64,000 nucleotides of DNA, taken from the NCBI GenBank assembly GCA_030765045.1, contig CM060961.1:143263538-143327537 (forward strand), given 5' to 3'. Under the pieces are notes generated by a model. That model was given only the letters and a program-made list of their open reading frames with translations, had not been told where the DNA came from and did not search any database. Position numbers and translations under genes: made by a program. Origin of the DNA: Tenodera sinensis (lineage: Eukaryota > Arthropoda > Insecta > Mantodea > Mantidae). Below are positions 43,815 through 55,651 of the stretch, piece after piece. The stretch's first letter is position 1. Each line of letters opens with the position of its first letter.

Positions 43815-44830
43815 TTTTTTTTTTTTCACTTTCTCTACTATGTATAGTAAAGTAGTGGAAGTATTGTATTCCACCCAAAAATTCAATGTCGAGATTTCAC
43901 GGAAATACATGGTGGAAGGGAAGTCATTACATTCCTTCTAATATGTGCTTCATAGAAGCATTGCAAACAAAAAAGTTGAATGGTATTTTGTTCTATGATC
44001 AGCCGATTTCGAAAAAATAAGGTTTTCTATCCAAATTGGATGAACAATTCCACAAGAATATACGAAGATAACAGGTTGTTACTCGTAAGATGTGCAGAGT
44101 AACTTATTTCTGACATAGCTTCAGCAGGAATTATGGGTCATCGCACAGGGCTTCGAAATAATTAATAACTTAAAAGACATGAAGGAGTACTCCGAGCTGC
44201 TCTTTGAAAGGTGGAGTTAGTCGACAATGTTGCGTTGAGGTTGGTCAGAGAATTGGCCTGGTTTGTGGATGTGAACAGGTCTGGCAATTTCGCTTTCAGT
44301 AATGTTTTGGGAGCTAACGATTGTGATTGGCCTACATTCACCCAGTAAACACGGTGGAACAAGGCAGAGTATGAGTTTGTTTTCAGGATGCACCATTACC
44401 CTGTTTGTTTATGAACTGAGCCAGGGAAAGTGACACCCACATAGTCTGCAATGTTGCCAGGTTATTTTTCACAAAACTAACGTACCTCTGTAGGAAATGG
44501 TTAGAGAAAAAAACGCAAGATACAAAATGTGTTCCAAGTACCAAGTACCACTGGTTTAAATTAATGTAATGACTTCTCTTCCATCTGATCTATGTTTTGA
44601 TGCTCCCTGAATAAAAAAAAAAAAAAAGCATTTTAAAAAAAAGGTCCATGTGTGTCTCTGTCAGTCTGTGGATACCATAACTCAAAAACGAAGTCTGTTA
44701 AAAACCAAACTTGTGGATTTTGGTCATTTTCAGAGATGCCTCCCCTTAAAAAAACATACCTAAGGATTTTAATACATTCTGAACATAGGAAATCTGAGGG
44801 CACCAACAAAAAGTGTCAAATGACAGAAGA
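43815..44830 (-). repeat. Unclassified repeat D, copy 2 (interrupted)
   Basis: The outer parts (43815-43910 and 44590-44740) are inverted matches to 24950-25245. The middle (about 44060-44560) is not in copy 1 and is unrecognised. Short T and A runs sit at 43810-43826 and 44611-44626. Confidence 0.45.
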
Positions 44831-44883
44831 CACAAAATACGGAAACATAAATGCAAGGTAATAATTATTGAAGAACTTGATAA

Positions 44884-45126
44884 TTGGGGATTGAAATAGT
44901 AAAATGGGATTGCGTAGCCATGAGGAAGAGGAATCTGTCAAGACCACATGGCATTGGGGTTAGAAATAAGAGAAGGGAAAGGCTAATCCAATTTGCACAA
45001 GAATATAGATTAAGAATAGCCAATTCTATCTTCAGAAAGTCACCCTATATGAAATGGACTTGGTGTTCGCCTGATAGAAAGACAAAAAATGAAATTGACT
45101 ATATCATATGTGACAAGCTAGGAGAT
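44884..45126 (+). pseudogene. RTE-like LINE endonuclease fragment
   Basis: Reads RPHGIGVRNKRRERLIQFAQ and KWTWCSPDRKTKNEIDYIIC, the C-terminal part of an APE-type endonuclease with the Asp-Tyr-Ile motif. Just upstream, in another frame, a GD-x-NSKMG segment matches the usual GDFNAKxG motif with a stop in it. It is cut at 45126 by the insertion at 45127-56257. Confidence 0.8.
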
Positions 45127-46341
45127 GTGAATGAATGAATTATTGAGTACCAAATCTTACAGATCTTGGGCTATCCCTAAGCTGGGCTCCACTCCCTTTG
45201 CTGATTAGGGTAGCCCTTCTTTAAATTTTCTTTCACATACACATTACACATGTTAACCTTTTCATTAATCTCACTCTGCTCCCACCCTTTAATTTTTATT
45301 TCTGTTTTGTTTCACCTCCCACCCCAATTCACTTTCCCTCTTTCTCAACTTTCCTTATCAGCTTTACTCTGAGACAGAATATTAGAAGACCCCAAAAGAA
45401 AATCGTTCATGTGAATATTTGTTAAAAGTGTAATTTGTTTTTTGATGTTGGTATGAGATAATTAAATGACGAAAACATGTTGATAAGGTTCATTGTTACG
45501 AACAACTAAGTTTGCACAAAGACGTTGAGACCGAATATTGACCAATGGAGGGTCGTTCATGTAAATATTTTTGTAAGAGTGTGTAAATTTCTAATTCTTT
45601 TAATTTGGGTGTATCAGGGACTTATTTTTCAATATTCAAGATAGCCAATGTTTTCTTGCCACTTCGTGTTCAACCAATGAGAACTGTTGCGCGGATGAAT
45701 ACAAAAGAATGGCGGTGTTGCGTCAGGAAGACGCCAAAGGACTAGTTTTCATTGGCGTCTGTATGCTCATGATGATAAGACGTGTGTTTGGTAGTGTGTG
45801 AACATGGAACTTTCACCCAAACCTTTATACGGTGTAGATTCTACCTAACTGTGAAAATTGTTGACTAATTAATATGGTGCTAAAAGTGTAAATAAACAAA
45901 TAAATATGTTGTGATAAAGGAACGTTGACTTATGCATTCCATTCTGTAACCACAACCCTGTAGATAAGAGTCGCGTCTGCTATCACTTCCTATTTCTACA
46001 TTCAGTAAAAACATTATTCCTGCTGCTAGGTAATAATCCTTTATAATAAAAACCGTACCAAAATGGCTTACCCAACGTGGAGCGCGAATTTAGAATGGAA
46101 TGCAAAATTACGAGTACGAAGTGTTAACATCAAATGACGCCATCCCATCGCGCAGGAAAAAGACGCCATTAGACTATTGTTTGATATCATCGATACACGG
46201 AGAATCAACGTGGGAAAAACACCGGAGATCATCTAGCGAAGCCAACTACCCAGGAGACATAAATAACTGGACGGAGAACCAACGGAAAAGAAAGTAGGAT
46301 CCAAAATTTTTGTTTTTACATACATTTTATTTCCATTTTCC

Positions 46342-48381
46342 ATGTTTCTGAGAAGCGGCAAAGTAGTGGGACTTTTAACCTTAAGTGAATTGGATAAAGA
46401 AATTAAAATGTCGCGAAAAGAGATAGAAACAGGAGTGGGGGAAGGGGCAGATAGGCCTAGTTATCAGGTAGAATTAGAAAGTGAGGAACAGGTGGAAATA
46501 AGCAAAGACCAAAGGTTAATGATGATCATATTTGAAAGACTGGAACAAAGTTTAGGTCAGAAAATAGAGGGAGTGAGAGAGGACTTGGAAAATAATAAAA
46601 AAGAATTAGGTCAGAAAATGGAACAAAATAATGCAGAATTAAAACAGGACATAGAACAAAGTTTAGGTCAGAAAATGGAGGAAGTGAGACAGAACTTAGA
46701 ACAGAAAATGGAATTAGGTAGACAGAACTTAGAACAGAAAATGGAATTAGGTAGACAACACTTAGAACAGAAAATAGAATTAGGAAGACAGGAGTGTAAA
46801 GAAAATATGAAAGTAATGGAAACTAATTTAAAATTAGTACATAAAAACTTAAATGAAACAAAGGAAGCCTTAGAAGCTAGGATAGAAACCATAGGAGATA
46901 GGATGGGAAAGATAGAATCAGAAATGAGAGAGAACAAGATTGTGTTAGGAGAAATTGCTAGATGTAGGGATGAAATAACAGAATGTAATACAAGTGTGGA
47001 CTGTAAGATTACAAATGTAAAAGCAGAAATAACTGAGGAATTAAGGAAAGAGATTGAGGTAGTAAAGAAAGACATTATTAATGAAACTGTAGAACAAATT
47101 GTAATTCCTAAAATTAAGACAATGAATGATGTGATGCTTTCACAACAGGATGCTATAAATGATATGAAACAAAGCCACTTAGAAATAAAGAATGATTTAA
47201 AATCAATTTGTGAAGAAATGAAAAAAAGGAAAGAAAGTTTGGCTAATGTAAATGATGTTGTGAAGGCATTACAAAGACAAGATGATTTAGATGTAAGTAA
47301 TGTACAAGATGAGAGTTATTTGAATAATGTACAAAATGTTGACTCACCATACAGAGAAAGAGGTTCACAACCAAACAATGACACAACACATAACACATGT
47401 TACACCAACAGCATATTACATGAAATCACACCACCTACATTTGACGAGGAGAAGGGAGACGATCCAAAACTCTTTGTTAAAGAGATGGAAGAATATTTTA
47501 AAGTGAAAAGGATACCAAATGAGCTTAGGATGATAGTTAAGAAAAGCTTAAAAAACAAGGCGTTAGAATAGCTCAGGTTAACACTAGCTGGTCATGAGTC
47601 GTATAGCTCATTCAGAAATTTATTCCTATCAAGGTATTGGGGCCCAGCTAAACAAAACCAAACTAGGGTAGAGCTAGCGACAGGTAGATACGATCCAACC
47701 AAAGGGTTGTCGTTAGTCGATTATTTTATGAAAGTAGCCAACAAAGGAAAGCTATTAGACCCCAACTTGTCGGAGGCAGAACTAATTGCCAGCATAACAA
47801 GACATTTCCCAGACACAGTGAGAACAGGGTTAATTGTTGCGAGGCCAGTAGATTTTGCAGATATGATAGAATTGCTAACAGCCTTCGAAACACAAAATGG
47901 TCGGCCTAATGAGCATAGACATAGGAATGGTCACCCAAACTCACCCATCCTAAACCGGAACACGGCTACGAACAACCAGAGTGAGGGAGAACATAGAAAT
48001 ACTAGGAGTACCCATGAAAGGGGGAGAGGGGCACACCATTTCCCACAACCACATAATCATGGCGAGAGGATGGAGAACACAAGACAGCGGTACCACGACA
48101 CAATACCAAGGGGTGAATCGAGATACAGAACGCATAGATATGATCGTGGAAGACCAGGAGACCGTACCCATCAAGTGAATCATATACGATTCTGTAGGGA
48201 ATACTTGAACAGCCATAGGCCGTCATACAATAGGGGTTCACGTCAAAGGGGCAGAAACCAAGGGAACACCGACAACGTAAGACAACAGGAACAGGATGAA
48301 AATGTGCCAAATAGGGCAGATGCTGCACAGAATACAGAAACGACAACCACCACCAACACTCAGGGAAACTACAACAACTAA
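46342..48381 (+). pseudogene. gag: gag of gypsy copy 2 (one nonsense codon)
   Basis: Homologue of copy 1 gag in a single frame from ATG 46342 to TAA 48379-48381, except for TAG at 47569-47571, where copy 1 has a Trp codon within the capsid (KALE-W). It has three hendecad units instead of six and one residue fewer in MMIVKK. The basic C-terminus and the slippery heptamer are conserved. A full-length protein would need readthrough of the single stop. Otherwise the frame is intact over 680 codons, suggesting recent coding function in its source. Confidence 0.9.
48363..48369 (+). other. Canonical -1 slippery heptamer G GGA AAC, copy 2
   Basis: GGGAAAC sits in the gag frame as G GGA AAC, four codons before the stop, in the X XXY YYZ register needed for -1 shifting. 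Pol behind it is deleted. Confidence 0.8.
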
Positions 48382-49868
48382 GTTCGTCCCAACCGAGTGA
48401 ATGACAAACAACAAAATCTCAGCAACTTACAATTGACATCGACACTATGATGGCTACACGAAGAGAGAGATGGAACCACTGGTCATAACAAAACAGCTGG
48501 GTGACCACACGTATGAGCTACAGAATACAAATGGCAAGTTGGTAGGAAGATACCATAAAAATAAATTGAAGCCATACAAAGAAAGGATCAAATAGTCTTT
48601 GCCAACGAATGTGTAAGGCAGGAGCAGTAGAGATGAAAGAAGATAACAATTTTTAATGGGTTACTTATAGAAAATTATGTTCAGATTAGGAATTACAACA
48701 AGGAAGAAAATCAACATAGTCATTGGCTATATCGACCACAAAGAGCATTGTCAACAAAAACAGACGAGGACACTGATTGTCATTGAAGAAATGAATCATA
48801 GCGACGGAAGATAATATGTTTTTGACATAAGGATGTCAGGGACAAAGATAAAAATGAATCAATTATGATGAAAAAGATATAATATTTCGACACAAAGATG
48901 TCGAGGGTAAATTGAGAAGAAAAATAATACAATTACAGAATAATTATAAATATAGAAGTTTTCTCTTATAGAAATAAGAGACAAAGAAGTGACAATTAGT
49001 GAAGTGAGGAAAACCATAATCAGAAAAACAATGCCCATGAATTAAGATGAATATAGCCAATGCTAAGCTCGAAGAAATGTTGAACCAAACAACAATGAAT
49101 AATAACCCAATTAAGAAAATTAGTACCAATAGTAACATCAGAGTTTAAGAACCGACTCAACAACCTGCCTATACATAAGCTTACAAGACAAAGGCAAAGA
49201 AATGAGTAAAATATTGCCATAAACATGATCATAATCATTAGCTCAAAATTTGTATCCTGTTTTTCTCTCCTCATAGCAATGAATACAAGTCAAAAACCAC
49301 ATAATAAACCATGATACACTTAAATTATGTTTGTGTCAATGTCAAATGTACAATAACTGAGTATGTGTTGTATAAGAACTGAATATGTGTTGTACAATAA
49401 CTGAATATGTATTGTATGATAACTGGATATATTGTGTAATAACTGAATATGTTGAGTAATAACTAAATGCGTTATGCAAAAACTGAATGTGTATTGTGTA
49501 ATAACTGAATATGTATTGCATAATAACAGAACATATGTGGTATGATAGCAGGATATATTGTACAATGACTGAATATATATTGTATAATAATTGGACATGT
49601 TGTGTAATAACTAAATGTGTTATACAATAACTGGATATGTATTGTATAATAACTGAATGTATTGTGTAGTAACCGAATATGTGAAATTTATAAAGACATG
49701 CTGTATCATGTCGAAACAAAAGACAAAGACAAACAGTGAAGAAGACTGTAAAAAAAAAAAAAAAAATTATTGTACAAAGCGATTGAATCATAGAAATAGG
49801 GAGAAGTATTGTATTGTGTTTCAAGATTGTAAATAAGGTGACAACTTGAAAAACAAAACAAGGGGCAT
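48382..49868 (+). other. Pol-deletion junction and 3' region, copy 2
   Basis: Immediately after gag the sequence resembles copy 1 near 7870-7935 (CAATTGACATCGACACTATG). It then jumps to the integrase C-terminus (CTGGTCATAACAAAACAGCT, homologous to copy 1 near 8140). So two deletions removed about 3.1 kb and about 0.2 kb relative to copy 1. The minisatellite (49345-49678) and purine tract follow. Confidence 0.85.
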
Positions 49869-50428
49869 TGAGACAGAATATTGACCAATGGAGGGTCGTT
49901 CATGTAAATATTTTTGTAAGAGTGTGTAAATTTCTAATTCTTTTAATTTGGGTGTATCAGGGACTTATTTTTCAATATTCAAGATAGCCAATGTTTTCTT
50001 GTCACTTCGTGTTCAACCAATGAGAACTGTTGCGCAGATGAATACAAAAGAATGGCGGTGTTGCGTCAGGAAGACGCCAAAGGACTAGTTTTCATTGGCG
50101 TCTGTATGCTCATGATGATAAGACGTGTGTTTGGTAGTGTGTGAACATGGAACTTTCACCCAAACCTTTATACGGTGTAGATTCTACCTAACTGTGAAAA
50201 TTGTTGACTAATTAATATGGTGCTAAAAGTGTAAATAAACAAATAAATATGTTGTGATAAAGGAACGTTGACTTATGCATTCCATTCTGTAACCACAACC
50301 CTGTAGATAAGAGTCGCGTCTGCTATCACTTCCTATTTCTACATTCAGTAAGAACACTATCTCCGGTATGCTATGTAAAGAATCTATTCCTGCTGATGAG
50401 TAAAGACTTATTAATAAAAACCGCACCA
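49869..50428 (+). repeat. 3' LTR of gypsy copy 2
   Basis: 560 bp, from TGAGACAG to CCGCACCA, close to the copy 1 LTR over its first part and followed by the ACGT duplication. The partner 5' LTR is 45526-46060. Confidence 0.92.
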
Positions 50429-52133
50429 ACGTCTTAAATCTTTCCATATTTGATTTTAATATATATGTATAAATATTAGAATTGTATGTGTTCCATAATA
50501 AAAGTAGGGGACGATGATTAGGGATCGCTTCCCTAACGAGAAAGAACTATTTGATGGACGCATGCGTGGATGAATATGAAAAAGGCGGTGTCGCGTCAAA
50601 CGACGCCAAAAAACTGTTCACTTGCGTGTGTGTAACCGAAGTGAAAAGACGATCATATTTAGGTAGTGTGAACATGGAACTTTCACCAAACTTTCATCAA
50701 GCATAAGTTCTACTAAGTGAGGGAGTGTAAAGGTTCTTGAGCATTTGGAATGGTGCTGAGAGAAATTGTTTAATGTGGAGTATCGATGAGGTGTTAATAA
50801 ATTAGTGCATCGTGGTGAAGAAACATTGTGTGATATTTCATTCCATCCGTTACCACGACCTAGATAGAAAACGAGTCTCATAGCGTAAAGACACAGCCTC
50901 GTTAATAATTGCAAAAACAGCACCAAATGGCTTGCCCAACGTGGAACACGAATTTAGGGTGGAATGGAAATTACAGGAAATGAACTTAAGCGAAATACCA
51001 AGTGACGCCATATCATCGCGCCAAAAAGAAAGAAGACGCCATTAGACCATCGTTTGATATCAACATCAGAACACCGATGAACGGATAATCAACGATACAT
51101 CAGAACGCCGATGAACGGATAATCAACGCGGGAAAACACCGGAGATCGTCTAGCGAAGCCAACTGCCCAGGAGACATACATAACTGGACAAATCAACGCA
51201 AAAAAAAGTAGGACCAAAAATTTTTATTTTTACATCCAGTTTATTTTTATGTTACTGCGAAGCGGCAAAGTAGTGGGACTTTTAACCCTAAGTGAATTGA
51301 ATAAAGAAACTAAAATGTCGTGAAAAGTGATAGAAACAGGAGTAGGGGAAGGGGCAGATAGGCCTAGTTATCAAATAGAACCAGAAAGTGAGGAACAGGT
51401 AACAATAGGAAAAGACCAAAGGTTATAAATGATCATGTTTGAAAGACTAGAACAAAGTTTAGGTCAGAGAATGGAACAAAATAAGGTAGAATTAAAGCAG
51501 GACATAGAACAAAGTTTGGGCCAGAATAAGGAAGAGATAGGTCCGAAAATGGAGGAAGTGAGAAAGGACTTAGAACAGAAAATGGAATTAGGAAGACAGA
51601 ACTTAGAACAGAAAATAGAATTAGGAAGACAGGAGTGTAAAGAAAATATGAAAGTAATGGAAATTAATTTAAAATTAGTACATAAAAACTTAAATGAGAC
51701 AAAGGAAGCCTTAGAAGCTAGGATAGAAATCATAGCAGATAGGATGGGAAAAATAGAATCAGAAATGAGAGAAAATAAGATTGTATTAGAAGGAGAAATT
51801 GCTAAATGTAGAGATGAAATAACAGAATGTAATACAAGTGTAGACTGTAAGATTACAAATGTAAAAGCAGAAATAACTGAGGAATTAAGGAAAGAGATTG
51901 AGGTAGTAAAGAAAGATATTATTAATGAAACTGTAGAACAAATTGTAATTCCTAAAATTAAGACTATGACTGATGTAATACATTCACAACAGGATGCTAT
52001 AAATGATATGAAACAAAGTCACTTAGAAATAAAGAATGATTTAAAATCAATTTGTGAAGAAATGAAAAAAGGGAAAGAAAATTTGGCTAATGTAAATGAT
52101 GATGTGAATGCACTACAAAGGCAAGATGATTTA

Positions 52134-52371
52134 TGTTGTTGTAGTGTTTAACGCCCGCTTTTACTACTACGGCACCGCAGGCGGTGACACTGATGATACA
52201 TGAAGATGGAGCACCGGTGGAATGAGATGGCGGGGGAAACCGGAGTACCCGGAGAAAACCCGCCCTGACGCCGCTTCGTCCACCACGAATACCACATGCG
52301 GGTCCCTGGGATCGAACCCGGGCCGCCTAGGTGGTAGGCGAGCGCGCTAACCGCTCGGCCACGGCGCCGCC
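52134..52371 (-). mobile_element. tRNA-derived SINE (Leu/Ser-like head) in gag copy 3
   Basis: Same family and orientation as 13931-14177, with box A TGGCCGAGCGGTTAG and box B GGTTCGATCCC on the minus strand. It is flanked by the perfect 13-bp duplication GCAAGATGATTTA (52121-52133, 52372-52384). Confidence 0.93.
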
Positions 52372-53460
52372 GCAAGATGATTTAGATGTAAGTAATGTAC
52401 AAGATGAGAGTTATTTGAATAATGTGCAAAATGTGGACTCACCATACAGAGAAAGAGGTTCACAACCAAACAATGACACAACACACAACACATGTTACAC
52501 CAACAGCATATTACATGAAATCACACCACCTACATTTGACGAGGAGAAGGGAGACGATCCAAAACTCTTTGTTAAAGAGATGGAAGAGCATTTTAAAGTG
52601 AAAAGGATACCAAATGAGCTTAGGATGATGATAGTCAAGAAAAGCTTAAAAAACAAGGCATTAGAATGGTTCAGGTTAACACTAGCTGGTCATGAGTCGT
52701 ATAGCTCATTCAGAAATTTATTCCTATCAAGGTATTGGGGCCCAGCTAAGCAAAACCAAACTAGGGTAGAGCAAGCGACAGGTAGATATGATCCAACCAA
52801 AGGGTTATCGCTAGTCGATTATTTTATGAAAGTAGGCAACAAAGGAAAGCTATTAGACCCTAACCTGTCGGAAGCAGAGCTAATTACCAGCATAACAAGA
52901 CATTTCCCAGACACGGTGAGAACAGGGTTAATTGTTGCGAGGCCAGTAGATTTTGCAGATATGATAGAATTGCTGACAGCCTTCGAAACACAAAATGGTC
53001 GGCCTAAGGAGCATAGACATAGGAACGGTCACCCAAACTCACCCATCTTAAACCGGAGCACGGCTACGAACAACCAGAATGAGGGAGAAGATAGAAATAC
53101 TAGGAGCACCCATGAAAGTGGGAGAGGGGCACACCATTTCCCTCAACCACACAATCATGGCGAAAGGATGGAGAACACAAGACAGCGGTACCACGACACA
53201 ATACCGTGGGGTGAATCGAGATACCGAACATATACATATGATCGTGGGAGACCAGGAGACCATACCCATCAAGTGAATCACATACGATTCTGTAGGGAAT
53301 ACTTCAACAACCAAAGACCGTCATACAACAGAAGTTCATGCCAAAGGGGCAGAAACCAATGGTACACTGGCAACATAAGACAGCAGGAAGTAGATGAAAA
53401 TGTGCCAAATAGGGCAGATGTTGCACAGAATACAGAAACAACCACCACCACTAACACTCA

Positions 53461-53467
53461 GGGAAAT
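53461..53467 (+). other. Slippery heptamer G GGA AAT, copy 3
   Basis: The same site as 48363-48369, in the same register before the gag stop, with T at the last position. Pol is deleted here too, with the same junctions as copy 2. Confidence 0.75.
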
Positions 53468-54832
53468 TACCACAACTAAGCTAGTCCCAACCGAGTGGAT
53501 GACCTACAACACAAACCTAAGCAACTTACAATTGATATCAACACCGTGATGGCTACACGAAGAGAAAGATGGAACTACTGTACACTGGACCATTGGTCAT
53601 AACAAAACAGCTGGGTGACCACACGTATTAGCTACAGAACACAAATGGCAAGTTGGTAGGAAGATACCATAAAAATAAATTAAAACCATACAAAGAAAGG
53701 ACCAAATAGTCTTTGCCAACAAACATGCAAGGCAGGAATAGTAGACATGATGGAAAATAACAATTTTTAATGGGTTACTTATAGAAGATTATGTTCAGAT
53801 TGGAAAATACAACAAAAAAGAAAATCAACATAGTCATTGGCTATATTGACCACAAAGAGCATTGTCAACAAAGACAGATGAGGACACTGTCATTAAAAAA
53901 AATGAATTATAACGACGAAAAATAATGTGTTTTTGACATAAGGATGTCAGGGACAAAAATAAAAAGGAATCAATTGTGATGACAAAGATAAAAATATTTT
54001 GACACAAAGATGTCGAGGGTGAATTGAGAAGAAAAATACAATTGCAGAATAATTATAAGTATAGAAGTTTTCTCTTATAGAGATAAGAGACAAAGAGGTG
54101 ACAATTAGTGAAGTAAGAAAAACCATAATTAGTAAAGCAATGCCCATGAATTAAGATGGATATAGCCAATGCTAAGCTTCAAGAAATGTTGAACCAAATA
54201 ATAATGAATAAGAACCCAATTAAAAAATGGTACCATTAGTAACATCAGAGTTTAAGAATTGACTCAACGACCTGCCTATACATAATAAGCTTACAAGACA
54301 AAAAGGCAAAGAACTGAATAAAATATTGCCATAAATATGATCATAATCATTAGCTCAAGATTTGTATCCTGTTTTTCTCTCCTCATAACAAGGAACATAA
54401 GTCAAAAGCCACACAATAAACCATGATACACTTAAATTATATTTGTGTCAATGTCAAATGTACAATAACTGAGTATGTGTTGTATAAGAACTGAATGTGT
54501 GTTGTATAATAACTGAATATATGTTGTATAATAACTGGATATGTTGTATAATAACTGGATGTGTTGTACAATAACTGAATATGTATTATATAATAACTGA
54601 ATATGTGATGTATAATAACTGAACATGTATTGTGTAGTAACTGAATATGTGAAGTTTATAAAGACATGCTGTGTCATGCCAAAACAAAAGACAAAGACAA
54701 ACAGCGAAGACTGTAAAGAAAAAAAAAAATATTGTACAAAGTGATTGCATCAGAGGAGTAGGGAGAAGTATTGTATTGTGTTTCAAGATTGTAAATATAG
54801 GTGACAACTTGAAAAACAAAACAAGGGGCATG

Positions 54833-55651
54833 TGAGACAGAATATTAGAAGACCCCAAAAGAAAATCGTTCATGTGAATGTTTGTTAAAAGTGTAATTTG
54901 TTTTTTGATTATTATTTATTTATGCCAACAAACTTACTGTTGGTGTTTTTAAACACACAAGCCGTGTGGGCAAAGTTTAAGAGGTAGAACTGGAACTTAA
55001 AAATTCAATGCCACAACTGGGATTTTGAAATCCCAGTTGTGGCACTGAATTTTTCAGTTCCAGTTCTACCTCTTAAACTTGTTTTTTGATGTTGGTATGA
55101 GATAATTAAATGACGAAAATATGTTGATAAGGTTCATTGTTACGAACAACTAAGTTTGCACAAAGACGTCATAAATCTTTCCATATTTGATTTTAATATA
55201 TATGTATAAATATTAGAATTGTATGTGTTCCACAATAAAAGTAGGGGACGATGATTAGGGATCGCTTCCCTAACAAGAAAGAACTATTTGATGGATGCAC
55301 ACGCGGATGAATATGAAAAAGGCGGTGTCGCGTCAAACGACGCCAAAAAACTGTTCACTCGCGTGTGTGTAACAGAAGTGAAAAGATGATCATATTTAGG
55401 TAGTGTGAACATGGAACTTTCATCAAGCATAAGTTCTACTAAGTGAGGGAGCGTAAAGGTTTTGGAGCATTTGGAATGGTGCTGAGAGAAATTGTTTAAT
55501 GTGGAGTATCGATGAGGTGTTAATAAATTAGTGCATCGTGGTGAAGGAACATTGTGTGATATTTCATTCCATCCGTTACCACGACCTAGATAGAAAACGA
55601 GTCTCATAGCGTAAAGACACAGCGTTGTTAATAATTGCAAAAACAGCACCA
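54833..55651 (+). repeat. 3' LTR of gypsy copy 3
   Basis: 819 bp including a 169-bp insertion (54910-55078); without it, about 650 bp, like the split 5' LTR. It starts TGAGACAG, ends CAGCACCA, and is followed by ACTC. Confidence 0.92.
54910..55078. mobile_element. Foldback SINE-A insertion in LTR
   Basis: Flanked by a 12-bp duplication TTGTTTTTTGAT (54898-54909, 55079-55090). The left part is the SINE tail and body in minus orientation; the right part is the body in plus orientation (TCCCAGTTGTGGCACTGAAT). The two meet at the box B region, so the unit is a near-perfect hairpin. Confidence 0.85.

Larger units (their letters stand above)
45526..50428 (+). mobile_element. Ty3/gypsy copy 2, gag-only derivative
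   Basis: The 4.9-kb element is inserted in the 5' LTR of copy 3, with 4-bp target duplication ACGT (45522-45525, 50429-50432). The LTRs are 45526-46060 (535 bp) and 49869-50428 (560 bp); the difference is mainly a short deletion near the end of the 5' LTR. The interior has a gag frame with one stop, the same pol deletion as copy 3, the C-terminal end of integrase as non-coding relic, the minisatellite and the purine tract. Confidence 0.94.
51249..53479 (+). pseudogene. gag: gag of gypsy copy 3 (stops and SINE insertion)
   Basis: Begins with the family start (ATG 51249, then Leu-Leu-Arg-Ser-Gly-Lys). In-frame stops are at 51321 (TGA) and 51426 (TAA). It has two hendecad units (51570-51635). 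A SINE (52134-52371) with a 13-bp duplication interrupts it. Downstream, capsid and basic tail are open to TAA at 53477-53479. It is the most decayed of the three gag copies. Confidence 0.9.
45370..55651 (+). mobile_element. Ty3/gypsy copy 3, gag-only derivative
   Basis: Flanked by ACTC on both sides (45366-45369, 55652-55655). Its 5' LTR (45370-45525 plus 50433-50925) is split by gypsy copy 2. The 3' LTR is 54833-55651 and contains a 169-bp SINE-derived insertion. The interior has gag, then a join that skips protease, RT, RNase H and most of integrase, then the 3' minisatellite and purine tract. The LTRs are only partly similar to those of copies 1 and 2, although the interiors are close. 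Confidence 0.93.
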
